Part shown: piece after piece, positions 44,009 to 54,682 of the stretch
How positions within the stretch are numbered: position 1 is the stretch's first letter
Layout: every line of letters begins with the position of its first letter
From: Cellulophaga sp. 20_2_10
GTDB taxonomy: Bacteria > Bacteroidota > Bacteroidia > Flavobacteriales > Flavobacteriaceae
DNA length: 64,000 bases
Direction: 5' to 3'
NCBI RefSeq assembly: GCF_023476645.1
Contig: NZ_JAMCOJ010000004.1
Location: 62,001-126,000 of the forward strand
Translations under genes and position numbers: made by a program
The notes under the pieces: model-generated
The model's database searches: none
Told to the model about the DNA's origin: nothing
Seen by the model: only the letters and a program-made list of their open reading frames with translations

Positions 44009-46420
44009 ATGAATAGTAAATTTTTTAAAACAGTTTTTTCTTTTTTAATAATCTTTCTAGTTACAGCTAGTTCTTATGCTCAAAAGTATAAGACACACCC
44101 TGTAAAAAGAGGAGAATCTCTGGAGAGTATTTCTAAAACCTATAATGTTGCTATAGATGATATTTTAATTTATAACAAAGAGATAAAAAAGGGCCAAAAG
44201 TTGTCTCCTAATACTATTTTAATTGTTCCATTAGATAAGAAAATGGCCGCTGTAACAGCTTCTTTATCAGAAGAAAATGCAGAAGAACAAGAAAAGCCAA
44301 TTCGTTTTATTGAGCATAAAGCAAAAAAACGCGAAACATTATATAGTCTTTCTAAACAATATAAGGTTACAGAGGACGATATAAAGCGTTACAATAAGCA
44401 ATTGTATTCAGAACAATTAAAAAAAGGAACTGTTTTAAAAATTCCTGTTTATAAAAAAGTAGCAGATTCAATAACAGTGATTAATAGTGCCAATACTAAT
44501 AATACAGCTGTTAGTACAACTTTGACTTATGAGGATACTCCGGATAAATTTATAAATTATAAAGTTAAAAAGAGAGAAACCTTATATGGCATAGCAAAAC
44601 AATTTAAGGTTAGTCAAGATCAAATAAAAAAGTATAATAAAAGCTTATATTCTGATGATGTAAAAAAAGGAATGACTTTAAAAGTTCCGCATTACAAAAA
44701 AGTAGAAGTAAAAGATTTTGTACTTAAGCCATATGTTGTAAAAGCAAAAGAAACACGTTGGAGTATTGCTAATAAATTTGGTATTACTGTAGATAGTTTA
44801 CTATTATTAAACCCAGAATTGCCTAAGTCTTCTAATTATTTAGCAGAAGGACAGCAGTTACAATTGCCAGAAAAAAATGTTTTATATAGAGATAGTATAG
44901 TAAAAACAGGAACCTCAGATGTACCTGCTTTTATTACGTATACAGTTCCTCCAAAAATGACTTTTTACAGGTTAGAAAAAGCATATGGTATTTCTGAAGA
45001 AAAGATAAAAGAAGTAAATCCTTTAGTAAAGGAAAAAGGATTGCAAGAGGGAATGAAAATTAAAATTCCAACTTTAAAAGATCAATCATCTGCAGATAGT
45101 CAGGCAATAAATTCTGATAATTTTATCTTTTATGTTGTTAAGCAAGGTCAAGGAGAACTGTCTTTAACTAGAGACTTAGGAGTTTCGTTTAGCGAGTTAA
45201 CTACTTTTAATCCTGCTTTAAAAGACGGGATTAAAGCTGGTATGTCATTAAAGTTGCCAAAGACTAGAAGCAATAATTTCAATATTAAAAATTCATTAAT
45301 ACTGCCAAAAATTAATTTAGTAGATAGTATTAATGTTGCTATTAAGCCTAAAGTAATGGTTTTATTACCTTTTAGATTAGATTTAATAGATGTAAACAAT
45401 ACATCATCAGCTAAAAAAGATATAGAGAAAAGAACTGATACTAATATAAGTTTAAGCTTGTATTCAGGAATGCAATTAGCTTTAGAATCATTAAAGCAAA
45501 AAGGAATTTCTATAGATGTGAGTACTTTTGATACGCAATCTACAAGTAGTGTAGATGCTGTTAAAAAAGTATTAGAAGAAGAAAATATTTCAGATTATAG
45601 TGCTGTTATTGGTCCTTTGGATCCTGCCTCTATACAGGAAGTAGCTAAAAAAACAGCAGGGTTGCAGATACCTGTTATCTCTCCTAATTTAGCAGAGCAA
45701 CAAATAGGTTTTGGAAATACTTTTTACTCTTTGCCATCAGATGAAGTTTTAAGAAAAAAGATGCTAGACTATGTATCTAGTATTTATACAAATCAAAACA
45801 TACTAATTATTGCAGATTCTAAGCATAAAATAGAATCAGATGCTATTACAGCAAGATTTCCAAAAGCAAAGAAAGTTGCTCTAATTAAAGATTTAACTAT
45901 TAATATAAATAAGTTAAAATGGCTTTTAGTTCGTAATACAGAAAATTTTGTTTTTGTAGAAACTAGTAATTTAGCATTATCTAAACACGCAACTTCTGTT
46001 GTTAACTCTTTAAATACTAAGCAGACTACGGTTAGAATGTTTACAACAAATATTAATAAAGCTTTTGATAAAGATGAGGTTGATAATATGCTTTTATCTA
46101 ATTTAAACTTTACATATCCGGCTGTAAACAAAGAAATAACAGATTCAGAGTTTAATAGTATATACAGAGCTAAGTTTGGTTCTAATCCTAATAAATATGC
46201 AGCAAGAGGTTATGATATTATGTACGATTTACTTTTAAAGCTAGCTTATAAGAATGATTTGTTTGAGGTATCTAAAATTGTAGGAGAAACAGAATATATT
46301 GCTAATAAGTTTAATTATGTAAACAAGCAAAATGCAGGCTTTGTTAATACGGCAACGTATATTATGCAGTATAGTGATATGAAAGTTATTGAAGCAGAAA
46401 AGGCAGAACCTAAAAAGTAA
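44009..46420 (+). CDS. LysM-repeat protein fused to a periplasmic-binding-like domain
   Basis: An 803-residue exported protein. A signal peptide (MNSKFFKTVFSFLIIFLVTASSYAQ) is followed by about six LysM-type modules (residues about 28-430), each with pattern Y-x-V-K-x2-E-T-L, an asparagine such as YNK or NPE, and KKG-x-L-K-(I/V)P. The first four are clear and the last two diverged. The C-terminal half (about 450-795) resembles type 1 periplasmic-binding proteins (KVMVLLPFRLDLI, SLYSGMQLALESLK, VIGPLDPASIQEVAK). LysM binds peptidoglycan, so the second domain is likely held at the cell wall. The first possible ATG (43997) overlaps guaA; the ATG at 44009 gives a cleaner signal peptide. The next gene follows after 6 bases. 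Confidence 0.88.
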   Translation: MNSKFFKTVFSFLIIFLVTASSYAQKYKTHPVKRGESLESISKTYNVAIDDILIYNKEIKKGQKLSPNTILIVPLDKKMAAVTASLSEENAEEQEKPIRFIEHKAKKRETLYSLSKQYKVTEDDIKRYNKQLYSEQLKKGTVLKIPVYKKVADSITVINSANTNNTAVSTTLTYEDTPDKFINYKVKKRETLYGIAKQFKVSQDQIKKYNKSLYSDDVKKGMTLKVPHYKKVEVKDFVLKPYVVKAKETRWSIANKFGITVDSLLLLNPELPKSSNYLAEGQQLQLPEKNVLYRDSIVKTGTSDVPAFITYTVPPKMTFYRLEKAYGISEEKIKEVNPLVKEKGLQEGMKIKIPTLKDQSSADSQAINSDNFIFYVVKQGQGELSLTRDLGVSFSELTTFNPALKDGIKAGMSLKLPKTRSNNFNIKNSLILPKINLVDSINVAIKPKVMVLLPFRLDLIDVNNTSSAKKDIEKRTDTNISLSLYSGMQLALESLKQKGISIDVSTFDTQSTSSVDAVKKVLEEENISDYSAVIGPLDPASIQEVAKKTAGLQIPVISPNLAEQQIGFGNTFYSLPSDEVLRKKMLDYVSSIYTNQNILIIADSKHKIESDAITARFPKAKKVALIKDLTININKLKWLLVRNTENFVFVETSNLALSKHATSVVNSLNTKQTTVRMFTTNINKAFDKDEVDNMLLSNLNFTYPAVNKEITDSEFNSIYRAKFGSNPNKYAARGYDIMYDLLLKLAYKNDLFEVSKIVGETEYIANKFNYVNKQNAGFVNTATYIMQYSDMKVIEAEKAEPKK

Positions 46421-46426
46421 TGTCTT

Positions 46427-46963
46427 ATGATTTTCTTTAAGAAAATATGTTTTTTACTTGTTTTGGTTTTATTTAGCAATGTACAAGCGCAAACAGAAGA
46501 AACTATTTTATGGAAACCAGGAGTAAAATTAACCTGGTCTAACTTTAAAGAAAACGCACCTGTAAGTAATAGAGTAGCGGCAATTACTGCTAGTGGTATT
46601 AATTACAAATACACAACAAGTTTTAAAAATAATAGCGCCAGTTTCACTTTTGAAATTGGTGCTTTTTTTTATCCAAATAAGTCTTGGTATAAAAAGGATC
46701 TTTGTACAGATATTACATTAAGTCACGAGCAATTACATTTTGATATAGCAGAACTGTTTGCTAGAAAAATGAGACTAAAATTAAGCGCTATAAAGCCATC
46801 TTCTAACACAAAAAAAGAAGTTAAAGATATTTATACTAAAATAAATAAAGATTTAGAAGCTTATCAAGATTTGTACGATAAGGAAACAAATTACTCACGA
46901 GACATAGAAAAACAGTTCTATTGGAATAATAAAGTGGCTGCTGATTTGCTTAAAAAAAAATAA
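46427..46963 (+). CDS. DUF922-like exported protein with HEXXH motif
   Basis: A 178-residue protein with a signal peptide (cleavage after NVQA) and the sequence SHEQLHFDIAELFARKM, in which His100-Glu101-x-x-His104 is a zinc-metalloprotease motif. DUF922 proteins are predicted secreted zinc proteases with the same layout, so this is the likely family. The helix after HEXXH holds possible third ligands. It lies 6 bases after the LysM protein gene and ends at a terminator, so both are one transcript, suggesting a cell-envelope role. Confidence 0.82.
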   Translation: MIFFKKICFLLVLVLFSNVQAQTEETILWKPGVKLTWSNFKENAPVSNRVAAITASGINYKYTTSFKNNSASFTFEIGAFFYPNKSWYKKDLCTDITLSHEQLHFDIAELFARKMRLKLSAIKPSSNTKKEVKDIYTKINKDLEAYQDLYDKETNYSRDIEKQFYWNNKVAADLLKKK

Positions 46964-46984
46964 TGATATTCTATTTAAATACAA

Positions 46985-47018
46985 AAAAAGTGACATAATG
47001 ATATGTCACTTTTTTTTA
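46985..47018. terminator. bidirectional intrinsic terminator
   Basis: The stem AAAGTGACATA / TATGTCACTTT around the loop ATGA (about 46998-47001) has A's on the left and T's on the right, between two convergent genes. Confidence 0.9.
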
Positions 47019-47040
47019 TGCTATTAAAATAAAAGAATAA

Positions 47041-48141
47041 TTATTGTTGCTTTACCATAGTAATAACCAAAGTCCCTTTAGTATCTAAGTCTACACCTCC
47101 TGTTTGTATTACTCTGTTTACTTCAGTTTGTAGTACTAAACTAGTTTCCGTTAAGCTTATTATGGTGTAGTTTCCATCTACAATTTCATTTGAATTAAGT
47201 TGTAGTGTGTTGTTATTAATACTCCAGTCACCAGAAGAAAGTGGGCTTTCAGAAGTTATCGTTTCGGTATAATCTGTTCCTAGAAAGTTAAACTGTATTA
47301 CGGTATTGTATTCTCCAGAGCTTACTATTTTATCAGGATTATCTGTGAATGTTGCTTCTGAGTTTTCGTTTTCAGAACTTGCAGTGTATTCCAATGGATA
47401 TGTTTTGTTATTTACAACCGTGCTAGCTGTACCATTATCTATTGTTGCGCTAACTAATGTCCACGTGCCAAGAATAGGAGATTTTACAACTTCTTCGTCG
47501 GCAACCAATGGATCTGTGCCTGCGTTTACTTCTGTTATATTATCAACACCATCATTATCACAATCTAAAATATTCCAATCGTTAGATGCAGTTACAGTTT
47601 GACTGCTTAATAAAAAAGAACAATTTTCTGTTGGGTCCGTATTGTCTGTTAATTCAGTTCCATCTAAAACCCCATCACCATCAGTGTCTTCATCTAGCGG
47701 GTCAGTATCATTAGTCTTTTCTTTTCCATCATTTAAACCATCATCATCAGAATCAGCATTTAGAGGATCTGTTCCATCATTTTTTTCAACTCCATCGTTA
47801 ACATTGTCTTCATCCGAGTCAGCTTTTAAAGGATCTGTGCCGTCACTTTTTTCTGTCCCATCATTAACTGTATCATCATCAGTATCGGCTTTTAGAGGGT
47901 TTGTGCCATCTTTTTTTTCATCACCATCATCTACACCATCATTATCAGTATCTGCTTTTAAAGGATCTGTGCCATCATTATTTTCATCATCATCACTAAT
48001 GCCATCTTTATCAGTATCTAAATCTGTATTATCTGTATCTGTATTTTCGCTTTGTTCTATTAAATTAAAAAGTTCTTGACTATCTTTGTTACAAGAACTT
48101 AATAGTACTAAAAAAACAAATAGGCTAATTACCTTTCTCAT
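47041..48141 (-). CDS. TSP type 3 repeat, calcium-binding lipoprotein
   Basis: A 366-residue lipoprotein (lipobox LSSC, Cys17). Residues about 38-170 hold thrombospondin type-3 Asp-rich repeats of 22 residues (DGTDPLKADTDNDGVDDGDE type) that bind calcium, and residues about 215-366 form a lipocalin-like beta domain starting ILGTWTLVSATIDNG. It should sit on the cell surface or the periplasmic face of the outer membrane. Function unknown; such repeats often act as calcium-stiffened spacers. Both ends are intact. Confidence 0.9.
   Translation of the reverse strand: MRKVISLFVFLVLLSSCNKDSQELFNLIEQSENTDTDNTDLDTDKDGISDDDENNDGTDPLKADTDNDGVDDGDEKKDGTNPLKADTDDDTVNDGTEKSDGTDPLKADSDEDNVNDGVEKNDGTDPLNADSDDDGLNDGKEKTNDTDPLDEDTDGDGVLDGTELTDNTDPTENCSFLLSSQTVTASNDWNILDCDNDGVDNITEVNAGTDPLVADEEVVKSPILGTWTLVSATIDNGTASTVVNNKTYPLEYTASSENENSEATFTDNPDKIVSSGEYNTVIQFNFLGTDYTETITSESPLSSGDWSINNNTLQLNSNEIVDGNYTIISLTETSLVLQTEVNRVIQTGGVDLDTKGTLVITMVKQQ
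47647..47976 (-). repeat. 66-base tandem repeat array within the TSP3 lipoprotein gene
   Basis: Five consecutive 22-codon units (residues 56-77, 78-99, 100-121, 122-143, 144-165) of the form DGTDPLKADTDNDGVDDGDEKK, with partial copies on both sides. Units differ at several positions, so this is an old array rather than a recent expansion, though unequal crossing over could still change copy number. Confidence 0.85.
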
Positions 48142-48262
48142 AGTGTTGTTGGTTAAAAGTGTTTTGAGCAGTAAATATATCTTCTTTTTTACTGATTTTA
48201 TAGTGTATGTTGCTGATTTCTTTATGATTTACGAATAAAAAACGATTTTGGACTTTTGTATT

Positions 48263-48496
48263 ATGTTAAAAAACGACAATAAAAAATTAATAGAATTAGC
48301 TCATTATAGAATGCCATTTGGTAAATATAAAGGCTGGTACTTAGTTCACTTACCAGAGAGGTATTTAATTTGGTTTAATCAAAAGGGATTTCCTGAGGGT
48401 AAACTAGGTAATTTGTTAAAATCTATGCTCGAAATTAAAATAAATGGATTAGAAGATATCATTCTAAAAATTCAGAAAGATTTTCCTAAAGAATAG
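48263..48496 (+). CDS. DUF3820 family small protein
   Basis: A 77-residue protein with the DUF3820 core: MPFGKYKGWYLVHLPERYLIWF, then KGFPEGKLGNLLKSMLEIK. Such proteins are small, basic and cytoplasmic; their function is not known, though some are annotated as putative quorum-sensing-regulated factors. The ATG at 48263 is chosen over an in-frame TTG 15 bases upstream. It lies 62 bases before pyrG, which has its own -7 box. Confidence 0.87.
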   Translation: MLKNDNKKLIELAHYRMPFGKYKGWYLVHLPERYLIWFNQKGFPEGKLGNLLKSMLEIKINGLEDIILKIQKDFPKE

Positions 48497-48520
48497 AGCT
48501 CTTTTGTTCTAGCAATTTGC

Positions 48521-48528
48521 TATTTTTG
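48521..48528 (+). promoter_or_regulatory. -7 box for pyrG
   Basis: TATTTTTG matches TAnnTTTG, 29 bases before the pyrG ATG. A TTG at 48504-48506 is only 14 bases away, slightly short for a standard -33 element. Confidence 0.4.
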
Positions 48529-48551
48529 CTTGCGTTAAGAAAACAACCTAA

Positions 48552-50180
<1,629 letters not shown>

Positions 50181-50191
50181 AAGAGTGTCAG

Positions 50192-50225
50192 TTTGGCATA
50201 GAATGTACATTTGGGCATATATTTG
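50192..50225 (+). promoter_or_regulatory. promoter for yidC
   Basis: TTTG at 50192-50195 (-33) and TATATTTG at 50218-50225 (-7, consensus TAnnTTTG) are 22 bases apart, inside the accepted spacing. The leader before the ATG at 50295 would be about 60-65 bases. Confidence 0.6.
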
Positions 50226-50294
50226 CAAACTGTAATTTATTATTAACACAAATTAGATTTGTAGTTTATACTATAAAATCTTTGACATATTAGA

Positions 50295-52142
50295 ATGGAA
50301 GAAAAGAAATTTGACCCTAAAACCCTTATTGGTTTTTTACTAATTTTTGGTTTGTTTGTTTTGTGGTTTAACACCACACAACCAAGTGCAGAAGAGTTAG
50401 AAGCACAGAAAAAGGAACAAGACAAAGTTGAAGCATCTGCTACAACAGAAAAGGAAGAACCTGCAGTTGTACAAACTCCAGTTTTAAATTTAAACGATTC
50501 TACAGAGGTAGCTAACTATAAAAGCAAAATAGGAGCTTTTGGTTATACACCATCTAAAGAAGGTACTACAGTTTTAGAAAACAACGTTCTTTTCTTAAAG
50601 GTAGATAATAAAGGTGGACAAATAGTAGAAGCAAAGATGAAAAACTTTGTTACCTATGACTCTCTCCCTCTTTATTTAGTAAAAGATAATAATTCTAGTT
50701 TTGGAGTAACATTTACTACATCAGACGGTAGAGTTTTAGATACTAAGGAATTGTTTTTTGAACCATCAATTTCTAAAAATGGAAAGAATACAATTCTTTC
50801 TATGAAAGCTAAAGTGTCTAGTACAGACTTTTTAGAATACAGATATGAAATTAAGCCAGATGAGTACTTATTAGATTTTAATATACGCTCTCAAGGTTTA
50901 AACGGTGTTATAAATTCATCAGCTCCAATTACGTTAGAGTGGAAACAAAAAGGAATTCGTCATAGTAAAAGTGTTACTTACGAAAATAGGTACACACGTT
51001 TAACGTATAACCATGACGATGGTGATATAAGTAAATTATCAGAAGGTAGTGATGATGAGGATGATGAAGAAGTAGACATAAAATGGTTATCATACAGGCA
51101 ACACTTTTTTAGCTCAATTTTAGCAACAGATACGCACTTTAAAACAGCGAAGCTAAGTTCTAAGAATTTAGTTGAAGACGATACTCCAGAAACAATGTAC
51201 ACTAAAGAGAACACTGCAATTTTGCCTTTAGAAGCAAAAGGAGGTGAGCTTGCTTATAACATGAACTTGTATTATGGACCAACAGATATACAGGAACTTT
51301 CTAAATATGAAGATTTAGGTTTAGAAGATTCTATACCTTACGGTTGGGGTATATTTGGATTTATTAACAGATACGTATTTACACCTGCATATACATTTTT
51401 AAGTGGCTTTTTACCATACGGTATAGCAATTATAGTAATGACAATAATGGTGCGTTTATTAATGTCGCCAGTAACTTATAAATCTTATTTATCACAAGCA
51501 AAAATGAAGGTGTTAAAACCTGAAATTGCCGAGTTAGGAGAGAAATATAAGGACAATGCAATGAAAAAGCAGCAAGAAACTATGAAGCTGTATAATAAAG
51601 CAGGTGCCAGCCCAATGAGTGGTTGTTTACCGGCTATAGTGCAGTTACCGGTATTCTATGCTCTGTTTATGTTTTTCCCAACATCTTTTGCATTGCGTCA
51701 AAAACCATTTTTATGGGCAGATGATTTATCTTCTTATGATATTATAGCGGAATTACCTTTCCATATTCCATTGTACGGAGACCACGTAAGTTTATTTCCA
51801 ATATTAGCATCTATTGCCATTTTCTTTTATATGATGATGACATCTGGACAAAATATGCAACAGCAGCCAGGTATGCCTAATATGAAGTTTATTCTTTATC
51901 TATCTCCATTAATGATGTTGGTATTCTTTAATAGTTACGCAAGTGGACTTAGTTTGTACTACTTTGTATCTAACTTAATTACAATATTTATTATGTTGGC
52001 AATTAAGAAGTTTATTATAGACGAAGATAAGATACACGCTAAAATTCAGGAGAATAAAAAGAAACCTAAGAAAGAAAATAAGTTTCAGAAGAAAATGCGT
52101 GAAATGATGGAGCAAGCAGAAGAACAAAAAAAGAAAAAATAA
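50295..52142 (+). CDS. yidC: membrane protein insertase YidC
   Basis: A 615-residue inner-membrane insertase that places proteins into the membrane alone or with SecYEG. It has an N-terminal transmembrane anchor (about 10-26), a large periplasmic beta-supersandwich domain (about 60-345), then the conserved five-helix core from about 355 (YGWGIFGFINRYVFTPAY, MVRLLMSPVTYKSYLSQAKM). The core's hydrophilic groove Arg is in MVRLLMSP. A lysine-rich C-terminal tail (QKKMREMMEQAEEQKKKK) resembles the ribosome-binding tails of some YidC proteins. A short acidic loop (EGSDDEDDEEVDIKW) interrupts the periplasmic domain. Confidence 0.95.
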   Translation: MEEKKFDPKTLIGFLLIFGLFVLWFNTTQPSAEELEAQKKEQDKVEASATTEKEEPAVVQTPVLNLNDSTEVANYKSKIGAFGYTPSKEGTTVLENNVLFLKVDNKGGQIVEAKMKNFVTYDSLPLYLVKDNNSSFGVTFTTSDGRVLDTKELFFEPSISKNGKNTILSMKAKVSSTDFLEYRYEIKPDEYLLDFNIRSQGLNGVINSSAPITLEWKQKGIRHSKSVTYENRYTRLTYNHDDGDISKLSEGSDDEDDEEVDIKWLSYRQHFFSSILATDTHFKTAKLSSKNLVEDDTPETMYTKENTAILPLEAKGGELAYNMNLYYGPTDIQELSKYEDLGLEDSIPYGWGIFGFINRYVFTPAYTFLSGFLPYGIAIIVMTIMVRLLMSPVTYKSYLSQAKMKVLKPEIAELGEKYKDNAMKKQQETMKLYNKAGASPMSGCLPAIVQLPVFYALFMFFPTSFALRQKPFLWADDLSSYDIIAELPFHIPLYGDHVSLFPILASIAIFFYMMMTSGQNMQQQPGMPNMKFILYLSPLMMLVFFNSYASGLSLYYFVSNLITIFIMLAIKKFIIDEDKIHAKIQENKKKPKKENKFQKKMREMMEQAEEQKKKK

Positions 52143-52165
52143 TATTCTTTTTAATCTATATTAAA

Positions 52166-52199
52166 AAATCCTGCTTCAGTTACGAAGCAGGATTTTTTT
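52166..52199 (+). terminator. intrinsic terminator of yidC
   Basis: AATCCTGCTTC / GAAGCAGGATT around the loop AGTTAC, followed by a T-run to 52199. Confidence 0.9.
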
Positions 52200-52220
52200 A
52201 TGAATATATTTTAAATAAAA

Positions 52221-52340
52221 AAAGCTCCTAGTTATAGGAGCTTTAAGCACTAAGTAGGTTAAGCTTAGTAACATTTGGGACTCCAAAGATGCAACCTATT
52301 AGAGGATCTAAAAAAGTTTAGTTGTCAAATCCTCTTTTTT
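52221..52340. ncRNA. candidate structured small RNA between yidC and mnmA (strand open)
   Basis: This lies in the 378-base gap between yidC and mnmA. Three stem-loops are stacked: hairpin A, AAAGCTCCTA / TAGGAGCTTT (52221-52244, loop GTTA); stem-loop B, TAGGTT (52255-52260) / AACCTA (52293-52298) with an inner TTTGG / CCAAA hairpin; and stem C, AGAGGAT (52301-52307) / ATCCTCT (52329-52335) with inner CTAAA / TTTAG and a T-run to 52340. On the plus strand stem C looks like the terminator. On the minus strand hairpin A is followed by seven T's (52223 down to 52217) and is an even better one. So a short RNA is likely on at least one strand. No promoter was found. The rest of the gap (52341-52494) holds no other feature I can support. 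Confidence 0.45.
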
Positions 52341-52494
52341 GTATGTTAATTAGAGTCATTTTGTTGTTAAGTATTCGACTAAGTTTTTAGTGTAATTTTT
52401 ATCGATTTAAAACATCGACAAACGGCGTAAATCTTTATGAGAAATTTAAAGATGTATGCTTATTAATAGAAATACAAAGCATTTTAGATTTTTG

Positions 52495-52502
52495 TATTTT
52501 TG
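52495..52502 (+). promoter_or_regulatory. -7 box for mnmA
   Basis: TATTTTTG matches TAnnTTTG, 18 bases before the mnmA ATG at 52521. No clear -33 TTG. Confidence 0.45.
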
Positions 52503-52520
52503 CAATTCAGAATAATAAAA

Positions 52521-53711
52521 ATGAAAAAAGTAGTAGTAGGACTTTCTGGAGGAGTAGATTCTAGCGTTACAGCCTATCTTTTAAAAGAACAAGGTTATGA
52601 GGTTATTGGCTTGTTTATGAAAAACTGGCACGATGATACTGTAACAATATCTAACGAGTGTCCTTGGCTAGAGGATAGCAATGATGCGCTAATAGTAGCA
52701 GAGAAACTAGGAATTCCTTTTCAGACCGTAGATTTAAGTGTAGAATATAAAGAGCGTATAGTAGACTATATGTTTAATGAGTACGAAAAAGGTAGAACTC
52801 CAAATCCTGACGTGCTTTGTAATAGAGAAATTAAGTTTGATGTGTTCATGAAAATTGCAATGCAATTAGGAGCAGATTATGTTGCTACAGGACACTATTG
52901 TAGAAAAACTTCATTTGTTAATGAAGAAGGTGTAGAAATACATCAGTTATTGGCAGGTAAAGATGATAATAAGGATCAATCTTATTTTTTATGCCAACTT
53001 TCTCAAGATCAATTGGCTAAAACATTATTCCCTATTGGAGATTTATTAAAACCAGAGGTGCGTAAAATTGCTGCGGAGAATGATTTAATTACAGCCGATA
53101 AAAAAGATTCTCAAGGTCTTTGTTTTATTGGTAAAGTTCGCTTGCCAGATTTTCTTCAACAGAAATTAAAACCAAAACAAGGAGTTATTGTAGAGGTTCC
53201 GTTTGCTTTAGAGCAATACAATACTGCTTTACCAGAGTTCATAAATAAAGAAGCAGAGCTACATTACTATGCAACAAAACCAGTTTACAATATTGAAGAC
53301 GGTAAAGTAGTAGGTGAGCACCAAGGAGCTCATTACTTTACCAAAGGACAACGTAAAGGATTGGCTGTTGGAGGTACAAAGGAACCATTGTTTGTCATAG
53401 AAACAGATGTACATGATAATGTAATTTATACAGGTCAAGGAAAAGATCATCCAGGATTGTATCGTAGAACACTTTTTGTAACTAATGAAGAGTTGCATTG
53501 GGTTCGTAAAGATATGGCTTTAGAGGTAGGAAAAACAATGCCGGTTATGGCACGTATACGCTATAGACAAACATTGCAAAAAGCAACATTGCATAAGGTT
53601 GATGCTGGTTTATATGTAGATTTTGAAGAAAAACAATCTGCTATGGCAGAAGGCCAATTTGTTTCTTGGCACATAGGTGATGAGCTTATTGGTTCTGGAG
53701 TTATATCTTAA
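52521..53711 (+). CDS. mnmA: tRNA-specific 2-thiouridylase MnmA
   Basis: A 396-residue enzyme that thiolates U34 of tRNAs for Lys, Glu and Gln. The PP-loop is [18 protein letters not shown], the two catalytic cysteines lie in [13 protein letters not shown] and [11 protein letters not shown], and the C-terminal half contains the expected central and beta-barrel domains ([14 protein letters not shown]). The frame extends to a TTG 21 bases upstream; the ATG at 52521 ([11 protein letters not shown]) fits the family and the -7 box position. Confidence 0.95.
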   Translation: MKKVVVGLSGGVDSSVTAYLLKEQGYEVIGLFMKNWHDDTVTISNECPWLEDSNDALIVAEKLGIPFQTVDLSVEYKERIVDYMFNEYEKGRTPNPDVLCNREIKFDVFMKIAMQLGADYVATGHYCRKTSFVNEEGVEIHQLLAGKDDNKDQSYFLCQLSQDQLAKTLFPIGDLLKPEVRKIAAENDLITADKKDSQGLCFIGKVRLPDFLQQKLKPKQGVIVEVPFALEQYNTALPEFINKEAELHYYATKPVYNIEDGKVVGEHQGAHYFTKGQRKGLAVGGTKEPLFVIETDVHDNVIYTGQGKDHPGLYRRTLFVTNEELHWVRKDMALEVGKTMPVMARIRYRQTLQKATLHKVDAGLYVDFEEKQSAMAEGQFVSWHIGDELIGSGVIS

Positions 53712-53740
53712 TAATTTTTTAAGTTTGATAAAATAAAAAT

Positions 53741-54682
53741 ATGCAAAATAGAATAACATCATTATTTAAAATAGAATATCCAATGATACAGGCCGGAATG
53801 ATTTGGGCTAGTGGTTGGAAACTGGCGTCTGCAGTATCTAATGCAGGCGGATTAGGAATAATTGGTGCAGGTTCTATGTATCCTGATGTTTTAAGAGCGC
53901 ATATTATTAAATGTAAAGAAGCTACATCTAAACCTTTTGCTGTTAATGTACCAATGTTGTACCCTAACGTGGAAGAGATTATGAATATAATTGTAGAGTT
54001 AGGTGTAAAAATAGTATTTACCTCTGCTGGTAATCCTAAAACGTGGACAGGTTTTTTAAAAGAAAACGGAATTACGGTAGTACACGTTGTTAGTAGTTTA
54101 AAATTTGCATTAAAATCTGAAGCAGCAGGTGTAGATGCTGTTGTTGCAGAAGGTTTTGAGGCAGGTGGACATAACGGTAGAGATGAGACTACAACTTTAA
54201 CATTAATACCCGCAGTCAAAGAGCAATTACAAGTTCCTTTAATTGCAGCTGGTGGTATTGCAACGGGTAAAGCAATGTTGGCGGCTATGATTTTAGGCGC
54301 AGATGGTGTACAGATTGGTAGTCGTTTTGTGGCTAGCGAGGAGGCATCTTCTCATCAATTGTTTAAAGAAAGGGTAGTGGCTGCGCAAGAAGGCGATACA
54401 CAATTAACTCTTAAAGAACTTGCACCTGTACGTTTATTAAAAAATAAGTTTTTTGAGGATGTACAACAAGCCTACAAAGATTGTGCAACTCCTGACGATT
54501 TAAAAACTCTTTTAGGAAGAGCAAGAGCTAAGCGTGGTATGTTCGAAGGTGATATGGTAGATGGTGAACTAGAGATAGGTCAAGTAGCTGCTATAATTCA
54601 TAAAATAATGCCAGCAGCAGATATTGTTAAAGAAATAATGGCTGAGTTTCAATTAGCCAAAAATGCAGCGGTAAATTTATAA
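53741..54682 (+). CDS. NAD(P)H-dependent flavin oxidoreductase, nitronate monooxygenase/FabK family
   Basis: A 313-residue FMN TIM-barrel protein. Family motifs are YPMIQAGMIWASGWKLASAV, the catalytic His144 in AEGFEAGGHNGRDE, LIAAGGIATGKAM and GADGVQIGSRFVASEE. The same fold covers nitronate monooxygenase (detoxifying propionate 3-nitronate) and the enoyl-ACP reductase FabK, and sequence alone does not settle which. It follows mnmA by 29 bases and its stop codon directly abuts the stop codon of the next, convergent gene. Confidence 0.88.
   Translation: MQNRITSLFKIEYPMIQAGMIWASGWKLASAVSNAGGLGIIGAGSMYPDVLRAHIIKCKEATSKPFAVNVPMLYPNVEEIMNIIVELGVKIVFTSAGNPKTWTGFLKENGITVVHVVSSLKFALKSEAAGVDAVVAEGFEAGGHNGRDETTTLTLIPAVKEQLQVPLIAAGGIATGKAMLAAMILGADGVQIGSRFVASEEASSHQLFKERVVAAQEGDTQLTLKELAPVRLLKNKFFEDVQQAYKDCATPDDLKTLLGRARAKRGMFEGDMVDGELEIGQVAAIIHKIMPAADIVKEIMAEFQLAKNAAVNL

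Noticed and set aside
47642-48079. 145-codon Ser/Pro-rich frame on the plus strand
   Set aside because: It is the complement of the Asp-rich repeat codons of the TSP3 lipoprotein; its low-complexity sequence mirrors that repeat and has no family features.
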